Source of the DNA: Emcibacter nanhaiensis
GTDB lineage: Bacteria; Pseudomonadota; Alphaproteobacteria; Sphingomonadales; Emcibacteraceae
DNA length: 64,000 nucleotides
Direction of reading: 5' to 3'
Assembly (NCBI RefSeq): GCF_006385175.1
Contig: NZ_VFIY01000014.1
Span: 124,001-188,000 of the forward strand
The translations under genes and the position numbers were made by a program. Positions 9,178-19,303 of the stretch are shown here, one piece after another. Each line of letters starts with the position of its first letter. The first letter of the stretch is position 1. A model generated the notes under the pieces. That model was not told where the DNA came from. It did not search any database and saw only the letters and a list, made by a program, of their open reading frames with translations.

Positions 9178-10536
9178 CTAAAGATTGATATTATATTGTT
9201 TTATAAGACCATAAAAAGTCGGTCGGCTGACACCGAGCAGTTTCGCCGCATGGCTGACGTTGCCGTTGGCATTGGCCAGCGCCTTCCTGATGGCCTTCAT
9301 ATCGGCCATTTCCCTGATCTGTTTCAGGTTCAGCAGCTCTTCTTCCATCTCGTCGACCGCCAGTTCCAGGTCCGAAGCCTCGATCTTGTTTCCTTCGCAC
9401 ATGATCACGGCACGCTTGATGCGGTTTTCCAGTTCCCTGACGTTACCCGGCCAATTGTAGCCGGAAATCACGGAAATGGCTTCCTTGGTGAAGCTCTTGA
9501 CGTTGCGCTTCAGTTCCTTGTTGAACTTGTTGAGGAAATTATGGGCCAGAAGCGCCGCATCCCCCTCACGCTCCACCAGCGGCGGAATATTGATCACGAT
9601 CTCGCTGAGCCGATAGAACAGGTCCTCCCGGAACAGGTTTTCCGCGATATGGCTTTCCAGATCCTGATGGGTGGCGCAGACAACGCGGACATCAACCGGT
9701 ATTTCCTTGCGGCCGCCAATTCGTTCAATCACCCTTTCCTGCAGGAAGCGGAGCAGCTTGACCTGCAGCGGGAACGGCAGGTCGCCGATCTCATCAAGGA
9801 ACAATGTGCCGCCATGGGCGACTTCGATCTTGCCGAGCGTCTGTTTCACAGCACCGGTAAAGGCCCCTTTCTCGTAGCCAAACAGCTCGCTTTCCAGCAG
9901 GTTTTCCGGGATCGCCGCACAGTTGATGGCGACAAAGGGCTTTTCCTTGCGGTCGCTCAGGTCATGCAGAGCCCGGGCAAGCAATTCCTTACCGGTCCCG
10001 CTGGCCCCCAGCAGCATAACGGTGACGTTGGTGGGCGCGACCCGCTCGACAATGTTGCAGACCTTGTTCATGCTTTCGCTGGCGGTGATGACATTATTAA
10101 GGCGCGAGGACTGCTGCCCGGCGGCGAGCCGACGGTTTTCCTCTTCCAGATCGCTGAGGCGATAGGCGCGCTCGACGATCAGTCCCAGTTCGTCCGGATC
10201 CACGGGTTTCTGGTAAAAGTCATAGGCCCCGAGCGAGATACTCTGCAGGGCGCTTTCACGGGCGCCGTGGCCGGAGGCGATAATGACTTTCGTGTGCGGG
10301 GCCTCGGCCAGAATCTGCTCGAGACAGGCCAATCCCTCGGATATCCCATCCTCGTCCGGCGGCAGCCCGAGATCCAGGGTCACGACAGCCGGCTTATCAC
10401 GACGAACGATATCAAGCGCCTCTTCACGGGTACCGGCAATTTCGATGTCATAGTCTTCGAAGTTCCATTTATATTGCCTTTGCAGGCCCGGGTCATCTTC
10501 TACAACCAACAGCTTTCTTTTTATTGTATCTGACAT
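9178..10536 (-). CDS. prsR: sigma-54-dependent response regulator PrsR
   Basis: A 452-aa NtrC-type activator of the PEP-CTERM system (TIGR02915). The receiver domain (1-125) carries the acidic pair VVEDD and the phospho-acceptor Asp55 in VVTLDLGLPP. The AAA+ domain (about 155-385) has Walker A GASGTGKE, the sigma-54 contact loop GAFTGA and Walker B GGTLFLDEIGD. A Fis-type helix-turn-helix ends the protein (NGNVSHAAKLLGVSRPTFYG). It should activate RpoN promoters of exosortase-sorted proteins after phosphorylation by PrsK, whose gene ends 11 bp upstream. I found no convincing GG-N10-GC promoter in the window by eye. Confidence 0.93.
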   Translation of the reverse strand: MSDTIKRKLLVVEDDPGLQRQYKWNFEDYDIEIAGTREEALDIVRRDKPAVVTLDLGLPPDEDGISEGLACLEQILAEAPHTKVIIASGHGARESALQSISLGAYDFYQKPVDPDELGLIVERAYRLSDLEEENRRLAAGQQSSRLNNVITASESMNKVCNIVERVAPTNVTVMLLGASGTGKELLARALHDLSDRKEKPFVAINCAAIPENLLESELFGYEKGAFTGAVKQTLGKIEVAHGGTLFLDEIGDLPFPLQVKLLRFLQERVIERIGGRKEIPVDVRVVCATHQDLESHIAENLFREDLFYRLSEIVINIPPLVEREGDAALLAHNFLNKFNKELKRNVKSFTKEAISVISGYNWPGNVRELENRIKRAVIMCEGNKIEASDLELAVDEMEEELLNLKQIREMADMKAIRKALANANGNVSHAAKLLGVSRPTFYGLIKQYNINL

Positions 10537-10547
10537 ATACGTTGCCT

Positions 10548-12668
10548 TTACTGTACTACTTCATTCAATTGTTTTTCATTCTCGCTGGCCAGTTTCAGAT
10601 ACACCGTCATCGTCGTACCTTCGCCCGGCGCGCTCCTGACGCTCAGGCGGCCACCCATGCGTTTTATAATCTCCCGGCTTTCATAGGCGCCGATGCCGTA
10701 GCCGTTTTCCTTGGTGGACCGGAACGGCCGGAAAAGTTCATTGCGAATAAACTCCTCACTCATCCCGCACCCATTGTCCGACAGTTTTACAATGGCATAG
10801 CCATCTTCCGAAGACAACCGGAGGTCAACACGAACATCTTCAGGGGTGCAGGCGTCTATGGCATTCTGCACCAGATGCATGAACACCGTATCCAGACTTT
10901 CCAGATCGGCATTCACGGGGAGAGAATCCTCTCTCTTGCTGAAGCCGACACTGGTGCCGCTCTTGGCATGGCGGGATATAACTTTTTCCAGAAAGTCCAC
11001 CAGGTCGCTGGTTTCCTCTTCCTTTTCCCGGGAAGGTTCCTGCACCACGGTGATGCGGGACAGGAGGTTATTCATTTTTTCCGCCGAATCCTTTACCGTC
11101 AGCAGCATGTCCTGCTGGAATTCCGGATTGCCCGCATGCTTCTCCGCATTGCGCACAATCAGCGACAACTGACTGGCCAGATTCTTGATATCATGGACGA
11201 CAAAGGCAAATTTGCGATTGAAGGCTTCAAATTCCCGCGCTTCGGCCAGCGCATGCTCGGCAATCTGTTCAGCCAGGTAACTGCCTACCTGACGGCCGAC
11301 AATTTTCAGCAGATCCAGACTTTCCCAGTTCAGGTCCTTGGCTCCCCTCGGCCGCATTAACAGGATAAAACCAACGGTCCGGTCATGGTGGAGCAACGGA
11401 ACCACCAGCCACAATTCCGGGGTTTCCAGCAGCCAGTTGGGGATCCGGTAGTCCGATCCCTTGATCTTGCCGTCTTCCACCTCATCCAGGTTCACCACCC
11501 ATTCCTGCTGCTCGATATAGCGGATAAAGGGGTCATTGATATCCAGTTCACCTTCCATCCTGGGATGGTAATTCCATTTGGCGGCCATGACATAGGCATC
11601 GGGTTTTTCCCTGAGCCACAGGCCGCCGCCCGGACTGTCCATGATATCGGCCACCGCCTGAATAGAACGTTCCCGCAGCCCGTAGTGATGCTTGGTATCG
11701 GAAATCGTGCCGATAAACCTCAACCACTCTTCCCGGTAGTCGTATTTGTAGCGGAACAGATGTTTGCCGATCAGCACTTTTACCTGGGAGCGGAAATGCC
11801 CCGAGGACAGTGCCGCCACCAGCGCCAGCACGGCAACAACCACAAAGGTTGCCTGCAGCAGGTTGCCCCATTTACCGCCATGGTTCTGCAGGTAATAACC
11901 GGCGGCAGACATGCCGATCAGGTAGGCGCCGCTGCCGATCAGGGTAATGGTGTGAAAAGCCGCCTTGCGGGAAATCTGCACCTTCAGCGACCAGTCGGGG
12001 TTGCGTGAAGCAGATATGCCGATCATCGGCACGACCAGGAAATTGATCAGGCCCCGGGCCTCATACAGCTTGGGACCGATCGCGGTAAACAGGATATTGT
12101 CGGCATAGAGCAGGAAATCGAACACATAGAGCGTTCCCAGCGCCAGGCAGAGATAGCGGATACCCCAGCGGTTTTCCTCGGCGGTGCTGCGATAGACATT
12201 TTCCACCAGCAGCAGCACCAGGATCGAGATAAACAGGCTCTCATACATGTTGACCTTGGCCGGGATGATGATATCGCTCCAGCCGGCATTGCCGCCAACG
12301 GTAAGGAGTTCCACCGTGAGCAATATGCCGAAACCGATGCCATAGATGCGGCCGATCTTGCGGGCCAGTTTCTCGTTCCCCTGGGCGCACCAGATATTGA
12401 ACATCAAATGGACCAGCATGAAAATCCAGGCGCTGTTGCGCAGAAATTCCACCAGTGTCAGAAAAAGGAAGGCCTGGTTCCCCGGCAGATAACTGAATGT
12501 ATGAACCAGTCCCCAGACAACATTGATCATCAGGACAAAGGCTAGCCATTTCTGGGTCGAGGAGAGCCTGTTGCGGCTGGTGATCAGCAGAATGGCGGCC
12601 AGCACCAGGTATGCCCCTGTTGCCATGGCATATGTATAGATTCCTATATCGCTGAAGACGCCTTCCAT
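10548..12668 (-). CDS. prsK: membrane sensor histidine kinase PrsK
   Basis: A 706-aa kinase of the PEP-CTERM system (TIGR02916). About the first 300 residues form a multi-helix membrane domain (TYAMATGAYLVLAAILLI onward). A GAF-like domain follows (about 310-470, including the GGGLWLREKPDAYVMA stretch), then the kinase core. The H-box is FVVHDIKNLASQLSLI, the N-box LVQNAIDAC, with ATP-lid motifs DNGCGMSEEFI and GYGIGAYESREI. It signals to PrsR, encoded 11 bp downstream, and sits 7 bp after the EpsB-type gene, so all four genes are probably one transcript. The stimulus is unknown. Confidence 0.93.
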   Translation of the reverse strand: MEGVFSDIGIYTYAMATGAYLVLAAILLITSRNRLSSTQKWLAFVLMINVVWGLVHTFSYLPGNQAFLFLTLVEFLRNSAWIFMLVHLMFNIWCAQGNEKLARKIGRIYGIGFGILLTVELLTVGGNAGWSDIIIPAKVNMYESLFISILVLLLVENVYRSTAEENRWGIRYLCLALGTLYVFDFLLYADNILFTAIGPKLYEARGLINFLVVPMIGISASRNPDWSLKVQISRKAAFHTITLIGSGAYLIGMSAAGYYLQNHGGKWGNLLQATFVVVAVLALVAALSSGHFRSQVKVLIGKHLFRYKYDYREEWLRFIGTISDTKHHYGLRERSIQAVADIMDSPGGGLWLREKPDAYVMAAKWNYHPRMEGELDINDPFIRYIEQQEWVVNLDEVEDGKIKGSDYRIPNWLLETPELWLVVPLLHHDRTVGFILLMRPRGAKDLNWESLDLLKIVGRQVGSYLAEQIAEHALAEAREFEAFNRKFAFVVHDIKNLASQLSLIVRNAEKHAGNPEFQQDMLLTVKDSAEKMNNLLSRITVVQEPSREKEEETSDLVDFLEKVISRHAKSGTSVGFSKREDSLPVNADLESLDTVFMHLVQNAIDACTPEDVRVDLRLSSEDGYAIVKLSDNGCGMSEEFIRNELFRPFRSTKENGYGIGAYESREIIKRMGGRLSVRSAPGEGTTMTVYLKLASENEKQLNEVVQ

Positions 12669-12675
12669 TGGTAAA

Positions 12676-14064
12676 TCACCTTACCCCATCCGGCCACAAT
12701 ACTACACGTACGGTCTGAATCAGAATAAGGAAATCGAGAAACACGGAATAATTCTTGATGTAATAGAGGTCATATTCCAGCTTCTTGCGGGAATCCTCTT
12801 CCGACGCCCCATAGGGATAATTCAGTTGAGCCCATCCGGTGATGCCGGGTTTTACCCTGTGACGCTCATGGTAATAAGGGATCTTCTCACCCAGCTGCTC
12901 GACAAAAAACGGCCGTTCAGGACGGGGACCGACAAAACTCATGTCGCCTTTGAGCACATTGAAGATCTGCGGGATCTCGTCGATCCGGGTGGTCCGGATC
13001 ACCCGCCCCACCGTCGTCACCCGGGCATCATTCTTTTTGGCCCACTGCGGCACGCCGTCTGCTTCAGCATCCACCGTCATGCTGCGGAATTTCATCACCG
13101 CGAAGGTTTTGCCGCCAAGGCCAACCCGTTCCTGGCGGTAAAATACCGGTCCATGGCTTGTGGCCTTCACCAGCAAGGCCGTCAGGATCAAAACAGGAAG
13201 TGTCAGAATGAGCAGCAGCAGGCTGGCGGAAACATCAAACAGACGCTTGATAAACAGGTCTGCGCTATTGCCACCGCCAAAGCCGTCGGAAAAAATCATC
13301 CAGCTGGGATTCACGCTGTCCAGATTCACCGTGCCGGATTGCTGTTCGATAAATGATGTGGAATCCGTCACGGCGCAGCCCGCCATGCGACAATCCAGAA
13401 GATCATCAAGTGGCAGCGTTCCGCGCCGTTCCTGAATGGCAACCACGATTTCCTGGACATGATTTTCCGTCACATAGTCCTTCAGACTTCCGACGGTCTC
13501 ATAGCGGGCCGCCTCCGCCACATCCGTTTCCTGATCAGCCATTTTCAGGAAATTGGCAAACCGGACATGGGATCCGTGGCCAAGACCGCTGTTGCGCACG
13601 CGGCTGGCCCGTTCTCCGGCCCCCAGCACAAGAACATTCTTCTTGAACTGCTGCATATCCACCACATGCAGGAAAATATAGCGGATCACCAGAAGCCCCA
13701 GTCCGGAAAAGGACAGGGCGTAGAGAACCACACTACGCCACAGGGCGATGTCGGGAACCATGTAAAGAATGACGGAAATGGTCAGCAACGCGATGAACAT
13801 ACTGACCACCAGCCTGAGCAGGGAAACCCGGAAATCCCGGCAGGCTTCCAGCTGGTACATGCCGGTCGCCAGCATCACCACATAAACCGTTACCACGAAG
13901 GCGCTGATCTCGGCAACATAGTCCGTGATCTTAAAATCATACATCCCGATCTGGGTAAACCGAATGGTCATGCCGGCCCACACCGCCGCCAGCAGCAGTA
14001 AACATTCGATTATCCCTAAATACAACAGCGGCTTAGGAATATAGTGCCTGAAAATCCTTATCAT
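12676..14064 (-). CDS. XrtA-system exopolysaccharide sugar transferase (TIGR03013, EpsB type)
   Basis: A 462-aa polyprenyl-phosphate sugar-1-phosphate transferase that starts exopolysaccharide repeat synthesis on undecaprenyl phosphate. It has four N-terminal membrane helices, a soluble Rossmann-like middle (NVLVLGAGERASRV), another helix (KRLFDVSASLLLLILTLPVL) and the catalytic bacterial sugar transferase domain with FYRQERVGLGGK, VMKFRSM and FVGPRPERP. The architecture matches TIGR03013 of exosortase-A loci. It heads the row EpsB-prsK-prsR-prsT. The 236-bp gap upstream probably holds the operon promoter; the sequence there is AT-rich and includes a TATTAT element on the minus strand. Confidence 0.9.
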   Translation of the reverse strand: MIRIFRHYIPKPLLYLGIIECLLLLAAVWAGMTIRFTQIGMYDFKITDYVAEISAFVVTVYVVMLATGMYQLEACRDFRVSLLRLVVSMFIALLTISVILYMVPDIALWRSVVLYALSFSGLGLLVIRYIFLHVVDMQQFKKNVLVLGAGERASRVRNSGLGHGSHVRFANFLKMADQETDVAEAARYETVGSLKDYVTENHVQEIVVAIQERRGTLPLDDLLDCRMAGCAVTDSTSFIEQQSGTVNLDSVNPSWMIFSDGFGGGNSADLFIKRLFDVSASLLLLILTLPVLILTALLVKATSHGPVFYRQERVGLGGKTFAVMKFRSMTVDAEADGVPQWAKKNDARVTTVGRVIRTTRIDEIPQIFNVLKGDMSFVGPRPERPFFVEQLGEKIPYYHERHRVKPGITGWAQLNYPYGASEEDSRKKLEYDLYYIKNYSVFLDFLILIQTVRVVLWPDGVR

Positions 14065-14300
14065 TCGCTTTTACTTTTTCTTTCCAGCCTGACTTTTTAT
14101 CCGGTTAATTTTTCTGACCCTGGCCGGTTTTTCTTTTGTCCGTCAGCAGTATAAATTTCTCAAACCATAATAGGGATATATGAAAAAAAGATTGCCAAAT
14201 CCTTATCTAAACCTTTACGGATGAAGGAATTAACTGATTTTTCTGCATTTTTCCTTTAGGAAAATTTGCCCCTAATCGCGATACAGACATATATGGACAT
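14065..14300. other. AT-rich intergenic region, promoter side of the prs operon
   Basis: There is no gene here. The minus strand contains TTTGGCA and, about 20 bp further, TATTAT, a poor promoter match. A small inverted repeat TTTTCC-TTTA-GGAAAA lies at 249-264 past 14000 (14249-14264), close to the end of the upstream gene. No sigma-54 signature was found. Confidence 0.3.
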
Positions 14301-16304
14301 CTATATTTTCAGATCCGACAGATCCTTGCGAACAGACCGGTTGTTTCTGGCAGACTGCGTGGAATAGCCCACACGACCGGCGAATACGACCTGGGGGGTT
14401 TTGTCTCCGGCAATATCCCGGAGTGCCTCAACCAGTTTTCCTGTTTTTTCCGCGAAAGGTTTCTGCCCGGCGGCCAGCTCTTTGCCCTCAAGAAGCCGGC
14501 TGGCAAAGCAAAGCGGGGCGAGCGAAGGCTGCATAACCAGTCCGAGCTCCGTCGCCCGCAACCAGAAGCGCTGCAACTTTTCGCCTGCTTTCAGGAAATC
14601 CTCGATGGCCCGGTCTTTCTCCTCGGCCCAGCTGAGCACGAAATGGGCGCTGCAGAACCAGCCCGGGACCAGGTCCATCTGCACACGGGCCAGCATGGTT
14701 CCGCCCAGGTATTTATTCATGAAGTCCATGCGGCCCCAGTCGGCCATCGCCTGTTTCATCATGGTCAGCGACATTTTGTCGATTCCCAGGGCCGATGCCG
14801 GTATTCCGGTTTTACTGTCGCCGTCATGCCAGTCGATGATCTTCTCATGCACGTGGAAACAGTCCTTCATGCGCAGGCGAATATCCGTCGCAATGGCATT
14901 CAGTTTTGCAAACCGCCAGCGGTCTTGGTCCCGTTCCAGCCACTGGAAGTGAAACATCCCGCCAAGTTCGCGTTCCAGATCAGCTTTCTGGTGCGGCGTC
15001 AGCCGCCGGTTGAGGTATCGCCGCCGGTCAACTGACCGCAGCGGAATAAAGGGTGCGAGGTCGTCACTGGACGTGCCCTTGCTGCGAAAAATCACTGAGA
15101 TCTGAACAGCGGAACCATCCCATTGCTCCCCCTCCTCCAGCGTCCAGCTGACGGAATGTTTCTCGCGGTCAGCCGCAATCCGGATGGTTTCCAGCAACAT
15201 GCCGACGGACAGATAGGTCGGCTGACCGTGATTATATTCATAGGGATTGCTGCTTTCGATGGCCGGCACATGGATAACCAGTTTCTTCGCACTGGCCACC
15301 TCAAACCGCCAAGGCTGGGTATTGTCACCACTCGGCGCCCAGCGGGCCTGGTCGAGAATCCTGTCCATGAATTCCTTGGGTTGCTCGTCTTCCGCCGCCT
15401 GGGCCACGGGGGAGCTGGCCGCCATTTTCGCATACATGCGCCGGCCAATGGCAAACTTGAGCTTTTGAATCGGGTTGGCGTTCCCCATCGGCATATAGCC
15501 TTTGATGAATTTGCAGCGATAGGCGTCAAACAGCTGATATCGCGGTGCGGCCCTCACTTCACCGCGGCCGAGCATGACCTTGACCGCTTCGGTCACCAGG
15601 AAGCCGGCCGACAACTGTACCCCGGTCGGGGTCGAGGGGACCTTCTGTTCCTTCATGTTAACCCGTGACGGATCGACAAGATAACCGGGATGCAGGGGGC
15701 GCGGGGTCAGGCCGATCAGGAACTTGACATAGCGGTCCTCGCGCACAGGTTCTTCCTCGAGGCGGAAATAGTCTTCGGCGCTCATGCCGCCCGGCATAAA
15801 GGTCAGCATCGCCACCCCCATGCCAACCGGCGCCGCCGTGATCGCCGGAATGGAAAGTTCATGGCACCGTTTAAAGACCGCCATGCGGGTATCGAGCACA
15901 AAAAAATCAAATCCGTCGACGAACAGATCCACCCCATCCAGGAAGGCATCGATATTGCCCGGCTTGCCGTCCCGTTCTTCATGGATGCCCTCGTCGAAAA
16001 CGGTAATCTCCGCTTCCGGGTTGATATCCCTGATCATATCGGCCATGACATCAACCTTGGATTTGCCGATGGTTGACATCATGGCGCCGACCTGACGATT
16101 GAAATTCGCCAACTCAAAGACATCCATGTCGGATATATGAAACCGTCTTACGCCGAACCGGGCCAGAAGCAGGGCATGGGCTCCGCCGACGCCCCCCATG
16201 CCGGCAATCGCGACTTTCTTGTGCCGCAGGATCTCCATTTCCCGGTCCGTGATCCAGCCAAGGTTGCGGGAGAATGCTTCCTGATGATTAAAGGTCGGCT
16301 GCAT
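14301..16304 (-). CDS. ThiF/E1-like adenylyltransferase fused to nitroreductase (Rv1355c/MoeY-like)
   Basis: A 667-aa two-domain protein. Residues 1-260 are a ThiF/MoeB/E1-like fold with the nucleotide loop AGMGGVGGAHALLLARFG, the DMDVFELANFNRQ arginine motif and the Asp of DLFVDGFDFF. The zinc CxxC pairs and an obvious catalytic Cys are missing. Residues from about 315 to the end are a flavin nitroreductase domain, opened by FMDRILDQARWAPSGDNTQPWRFEV. This fusion resembles Mycobacterium tuberculosis Rv1355c. What it activates is unknown; tailoring of a small molecule or lipid by adenylation plus flavin chemistry is inference. It starts 26 bp after the second PrsT gene and probably shares its transcript, close to the LuxI-like acyltransferase. 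Confidence 0.85.
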   Translation of the reverse strand: MQPTFNHQEAFSRNLGWITDREMEILRHKKVAIAGMGGVGGAHALLLARFGVRRFHISDMDVFELANFNRQVGAMMSTIGKSKVDVMADMIRDINPEAEITVFDEGIHEERDGKPGNIDAFLDGVDLFVDGFDFFVLDTRMAVFKRCHELSIPAITAAPVGMGVAMLTFMPGGMSAEDYFRLEEEPVREDRYVKFLIGLTPRPLHPGYLVDPSRVNMKEQKVPSTPTGVQLSAGFLVTEAVKVMLGRGEVRAAPRYQLFDAYRCKFIKGYMPMGNANPIQKLKFAIGRRMYAKMAASSPVAQAAEDEQPKEFMDRILDQARWAPSGDNTQPWRFEVASAKKLVIHVPAIESSNPYEYNHGQPTYLSVGMLLETIRIAADREKHSVSWTLEEGEQWDGSAVQISVIFRSKGTSSDDLAPFIPLRSVDRRRYLNRRLTPHQKADLERELGGMFHFQWLERDQDRWRFAKLNAIATDIRLRMKDCFHVHEKIIDWHDGDSKTGIPASALGIDKMSLTMMKQAMADWGRMDFMNKYLGGTMLARVQMDLVPGWFCSAHFVLSWAEEKDRAIEDFLKAGEKLQRFWLRATELGLVMQPSLAPLCFASRLLEGKELAAGQKPFAEKTGKLVEALRDIAGDKTPQVVFAGRVGYSTQSARNNRSVRKDLSDLKI

Positions 16305-16330
16305 TTTCGGTTTCGCGCTCCTGTGTCAGG

Positions 16331-19162
16331 TCAGTTTTCAATATTTTCCAGCAGTTCCATTGCCTGGATGTGACCGTCAAAGATCCGTCCGTCTTCCCGG
16401 ATTTCCCTCAGCAGCGAAACCGCCCGGTCGCGATCGCCGGTTTCATGGTACGCCTTCGCAAGGTGAAATTTTATCTCGAGGCTCTGCGGGGCAAAGTCAG
16501 CAGCTTTCTGCAGCGCTCGGATCGCCTCGTCGAACTCATTTGCTTTAAGCAATATCTGACCCTCGGTATCCAGGATGTTGGGATCCAGCGGAGCGAGTTG
16601 CCGCGCCCGGCTGATGGTCTGGCGCGCCGCGTCGACCTGTCCCAGTTTCATCTGCGACCATGACAGGTTGTTCAGAAGCGCGATATTGTCTCCATTTGTT
16701 TCCAACAGCCTGCCGTAGTGCTCGGCTGATTGTTCGTAATTTTCAGCCAGCAGGTAAACATCTGCCAACAGCCACTCTGCCAGTGTGTCGTTATTGTTTT
16801 CCTCAAGCCAGCCAGACATCAGGTCGATGGCCTTGTCGTACTGGCGGTTGGACATATAGGCGTGGGCCAGGTCACGCACCAGGTTGGAACTGGGTTTCTG
16901 GTCATAAGCTGCTTCAAAATAGAGCGCGGCCTTGTCATAGTCGCCCCGGGCCATGTTGATCCGCCCGCGCAGTTCCAGGATTTCATAATCGCGGGAGTTT
17001 TCGTCAACGAACTCGGCGAGGATGGCGTCAGCGCCGACCCAGTCATCCGTTGACGCCTTAACTTTTGCCTTATAAATCAATGCCTTGCGGTTGTTCGGCA
17101 AGAGCTTGAGCATCTCGTCCGCGACGTTGTCCAGCTCCTCCCAGTTCTGGGCCTGGTTGTAGGCATCTGCCAGGAAAGCGAGCGGCGCCAGATTGTTCGG
17201 TACTTCTTCCTTGAGGCGTTCAAAGGTCATGATCGCCGCGACGGTCTGGTTCAGGGCAAGCTCTGACAAGCCCTTGACTTCCAGCAGGAAGACATCGTCG
17301 GGATAGAGGGAAATAAGTTTCTTGGTGATTTCCAGCGCCTCGCCCGGTTCGTTGCGCAACAAGTGGTAGCGCGCCATTTCAACCGCGACTTTCACCGAGT
17401 TGGGATTATTCTCATAGGCCCGGAACAAATAATCTTCGGCTTTGGTCATGTCGCCCGTTTGCCGTTCCAGATCATAGAGGGAGATCAGGCCATATTCATT
17501 GCCGGGATTAAGTTCGACAAAGGCCTCAAGAATGTCCTTGGCTTTCTTCGTATCCCCGTCGGCAAAATACTTGTTGGCCATTACAATCGCCGACGCCGTA
17601 TGACCGGGATTCTTTTCCAGGATCTTGCCGAAAATATCGTAGGATTCCTCAACTTTGCCCGTATTTAACTTCACATAGCCGATACAGGTTGCAGCATTGA
17701 CGTCCTCCGGCTTCTGCTCGTGCAGTTTTTCGCAGATTTCCAGGGCCTCGTCATATTTCTTGAGAGACAGCAAATCCCTGGCAAGCCGCATCTGGGCGAT
17801 ATAGGCATCGGATACTCCCTGCAATGACGACTGCATATCCTCAATACCGCTTTCCACGTCGCCGGAAAGAACCTTCAGCATGCCCAACTGAGCCTGGCTT
17901 TTCGGCTGCTCCTTGTTCTTTTCCAGGGATTTTTCAAGGTAAAGGCGTGCTTCTTCGATGCGGCCGCGCTTGAGTTCGATATTGGCCAGCATGTTGAGTA
18001 GCTGGGTGTCGTCAACATCCTCTGTCAACACCTCTTTCAGGGCCTCGCTGGCTTCCTCGGTCTTGTTCAGCTTGATCAGGACCTGGGCGAGCAGCTTCCT
18101 TGCCTGAAGGTCGTTCGACACCCGGTCTGTATATTTTACGATATTGTTATAGGTTTGCTCGTAGTCCTTCAGGGCATAGCTTGCCAAGGCAGCAATATAC
18201 AGTGCGCGCGGCTCCCGGGGATTAATCTCCAGGATTTTACCCGCATAAGTGCGCGCCGCCTCATAATTCTCGGCCCGCATGGCTGCAAGCGCCGACACAT
18301 AGTTGACCAAAGGATGGTTTGGATATTTCTGGCGGAATTCGCTCAGATGCTTCTCCGCTTCCTCCATCTTCCCGAGCAGGACCTGAGCCCAGGCCAGGTA
18401 GAACTGGTTGACCACAATATAGGGATATTCATCAGACAGTTTCTGATAGATTTTTTCTGCTTCTTCCACCCGGTTGGTCACCCAGAGGTGATTTGCCTTG
18501 AGCTGCAACAACAGCCGGTCGTTAGGGACGACAGCTTCGGCTTTGGCGATATATTCCTCAACCTTGTCATAGTTGCGCAGAATGGAATAGATTTCGGCCC
18601 TCTTCACCAGCGCCAGAACATTCTCCGGTGCAAGTTCCAGCACCTTGTCATATTGCTCAGCCGCCTCTGTCAGGCGATATTTACCAAACAAGGCCTGACC
18701 ACGCAGGTTCCGTTTCGTAATTTCTTCGAGAAGCGTGTCTTCCGGCTCAAGCGTTATTTTCTGGAGCACCTCGTCAAAATTCCGCTGCAGCAGCCATGCG
18801 CGCGCCAATTGCGGCAAAACCAGCCTGTCGGGTTTTCCGGCCATGGCCGCTTTCTTCAGTTCGATCTCTGCCGCGGCCCCATTTTCCATCTCCAGCAATA
18901 TCTGGCCCAAGAGGAACCTGGCGTCGGCACTGTCCGGGTGATCCTGCAAGGCATTCTTCAGCTCAATCACCGCTGCATTCATATTTCCGTTATATTGCTG
19001 CTCGACGGCGCGCTGCATTCTTTGTTCAAGTGTGAGCTTGTCACCGGAGTCGCAAGCGGATAGCAATAGGCCGGCAGAAAGAACTGCAGCCAGCGCAAGC
19101 TTGCCGGCACTGGCTTTTAACTTGATCCTGTTTTTGAATTTAACTGGGAGTGGACTGGACAT
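16331..19162 (-). CDS. prsT: PEP-CTERM system TPR-repeat lipoprotein PrsT (copy 2)
   Basis: A 943-aa TPR solenoid of the PrsT family. The N-terminus is basic (KFKNRIKLKASAGK), then hydrophobic with a clear lipobox LLLSAC-D, so it should be lipid-anchored. At least twenty repeats follow, for example MQRAVEQQYNGNMNAAVIEL near the start and AIRALQKAADFAPQSLEIK near the end. The start used here (19162) has AGGAGG 7 bp upstream; a longer frame begins at 19201 but lacks such a site. It is about as long as copy 1 yet different in sequence. Having two copies in one cluster suggests different roles or different glycans. Confidence 0.9.
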   Translation of the reverse strand: MSSPLPVKFKNRIKLKASAGKLALAAVLSAGLLLSACDSGDKLTLEQRMQRAVEQQYNGNMNAAVIELKNALQDHPDSADARFLLGQILLEMENGAAAEIELKKAAMAGKPDRLVLPQLARAWLLQRNFDEVLQKITLEPEDTLLEEITKRNLRGQALFGKYRLTEAAEQYDKVLELAPENVLALVKRAEIYSILRNYDKVEEYIAKAEAVVPNDRLLLQLKANHLWVTNRVEEAEKIYQKLSDEYPYIVVNQFYLAWAQVLLGKMEEAEKHLSEFRQKYPNHPLVNYVSALAAMRAENYEAARTYAGKILEINPREPRALYIAALASYALKDYEQTYNNIVKYTDRVSNDLQARKLLAQVLIKLNKTEEASEALKEVLTEDVDDTQLLNMLANIELKRGRIEEARLYLEKSLEKNKEQPKSQAQLGMLKVLSGDVESGIEDMQSSLQGVSDAYIAQMRLARDLLSLKKYDEALEICEKLHEQKPEDVNAATCIGYVKLNTGKVEESYDIFGKILEKNPGHTASAIVMANKYFADGDTKKAKDILEAFVELNPGNEYGLISLYDLERQTGDMTKAEDYLFRAYENNPNSVKVAVEMARYHLLRNEPGEALEITKKLISLYPDDVFLLEVKGLSELALNQTVAAIMTFERLKEEVPNNLAPLAFLADAYNQAQNWEELDNVADEMLKLLPNNRKALIYKAKVKASTDDWVGADAILAEFVDENSRDYEILELRGRINMARGDYDKAALYFEAAYDQKPSSNLVRDLAHAYMSNRQYDKAIDLMSGWLEENNNDTLAEWLLADVYLLAENYEQSAEHYGRLLETNGDNIALLNNLSWSQMKLGQVDAARQTISRARQLAPLDPNILDTEGQILLKANEFDEAIRALQKAADFAPQSLEIKFHLAKAYHETGDRDRAVSLLREIREDGRIFDGHIQAMELLENIEN

Positions 19163-19303
19163 TTTCCCGCCTCCTGATCGCATAATGTTCCCCAAACTCA
19201 TCGCAGGAGCGATGGGTTCTTCTTTTGTGATTGGTCTGTTTGAAGTGTAATATGCCTGAGAGCTATTGCAAAGGCGTTAATTTGTTCCCCCTCCGGATAA
19301 AAA

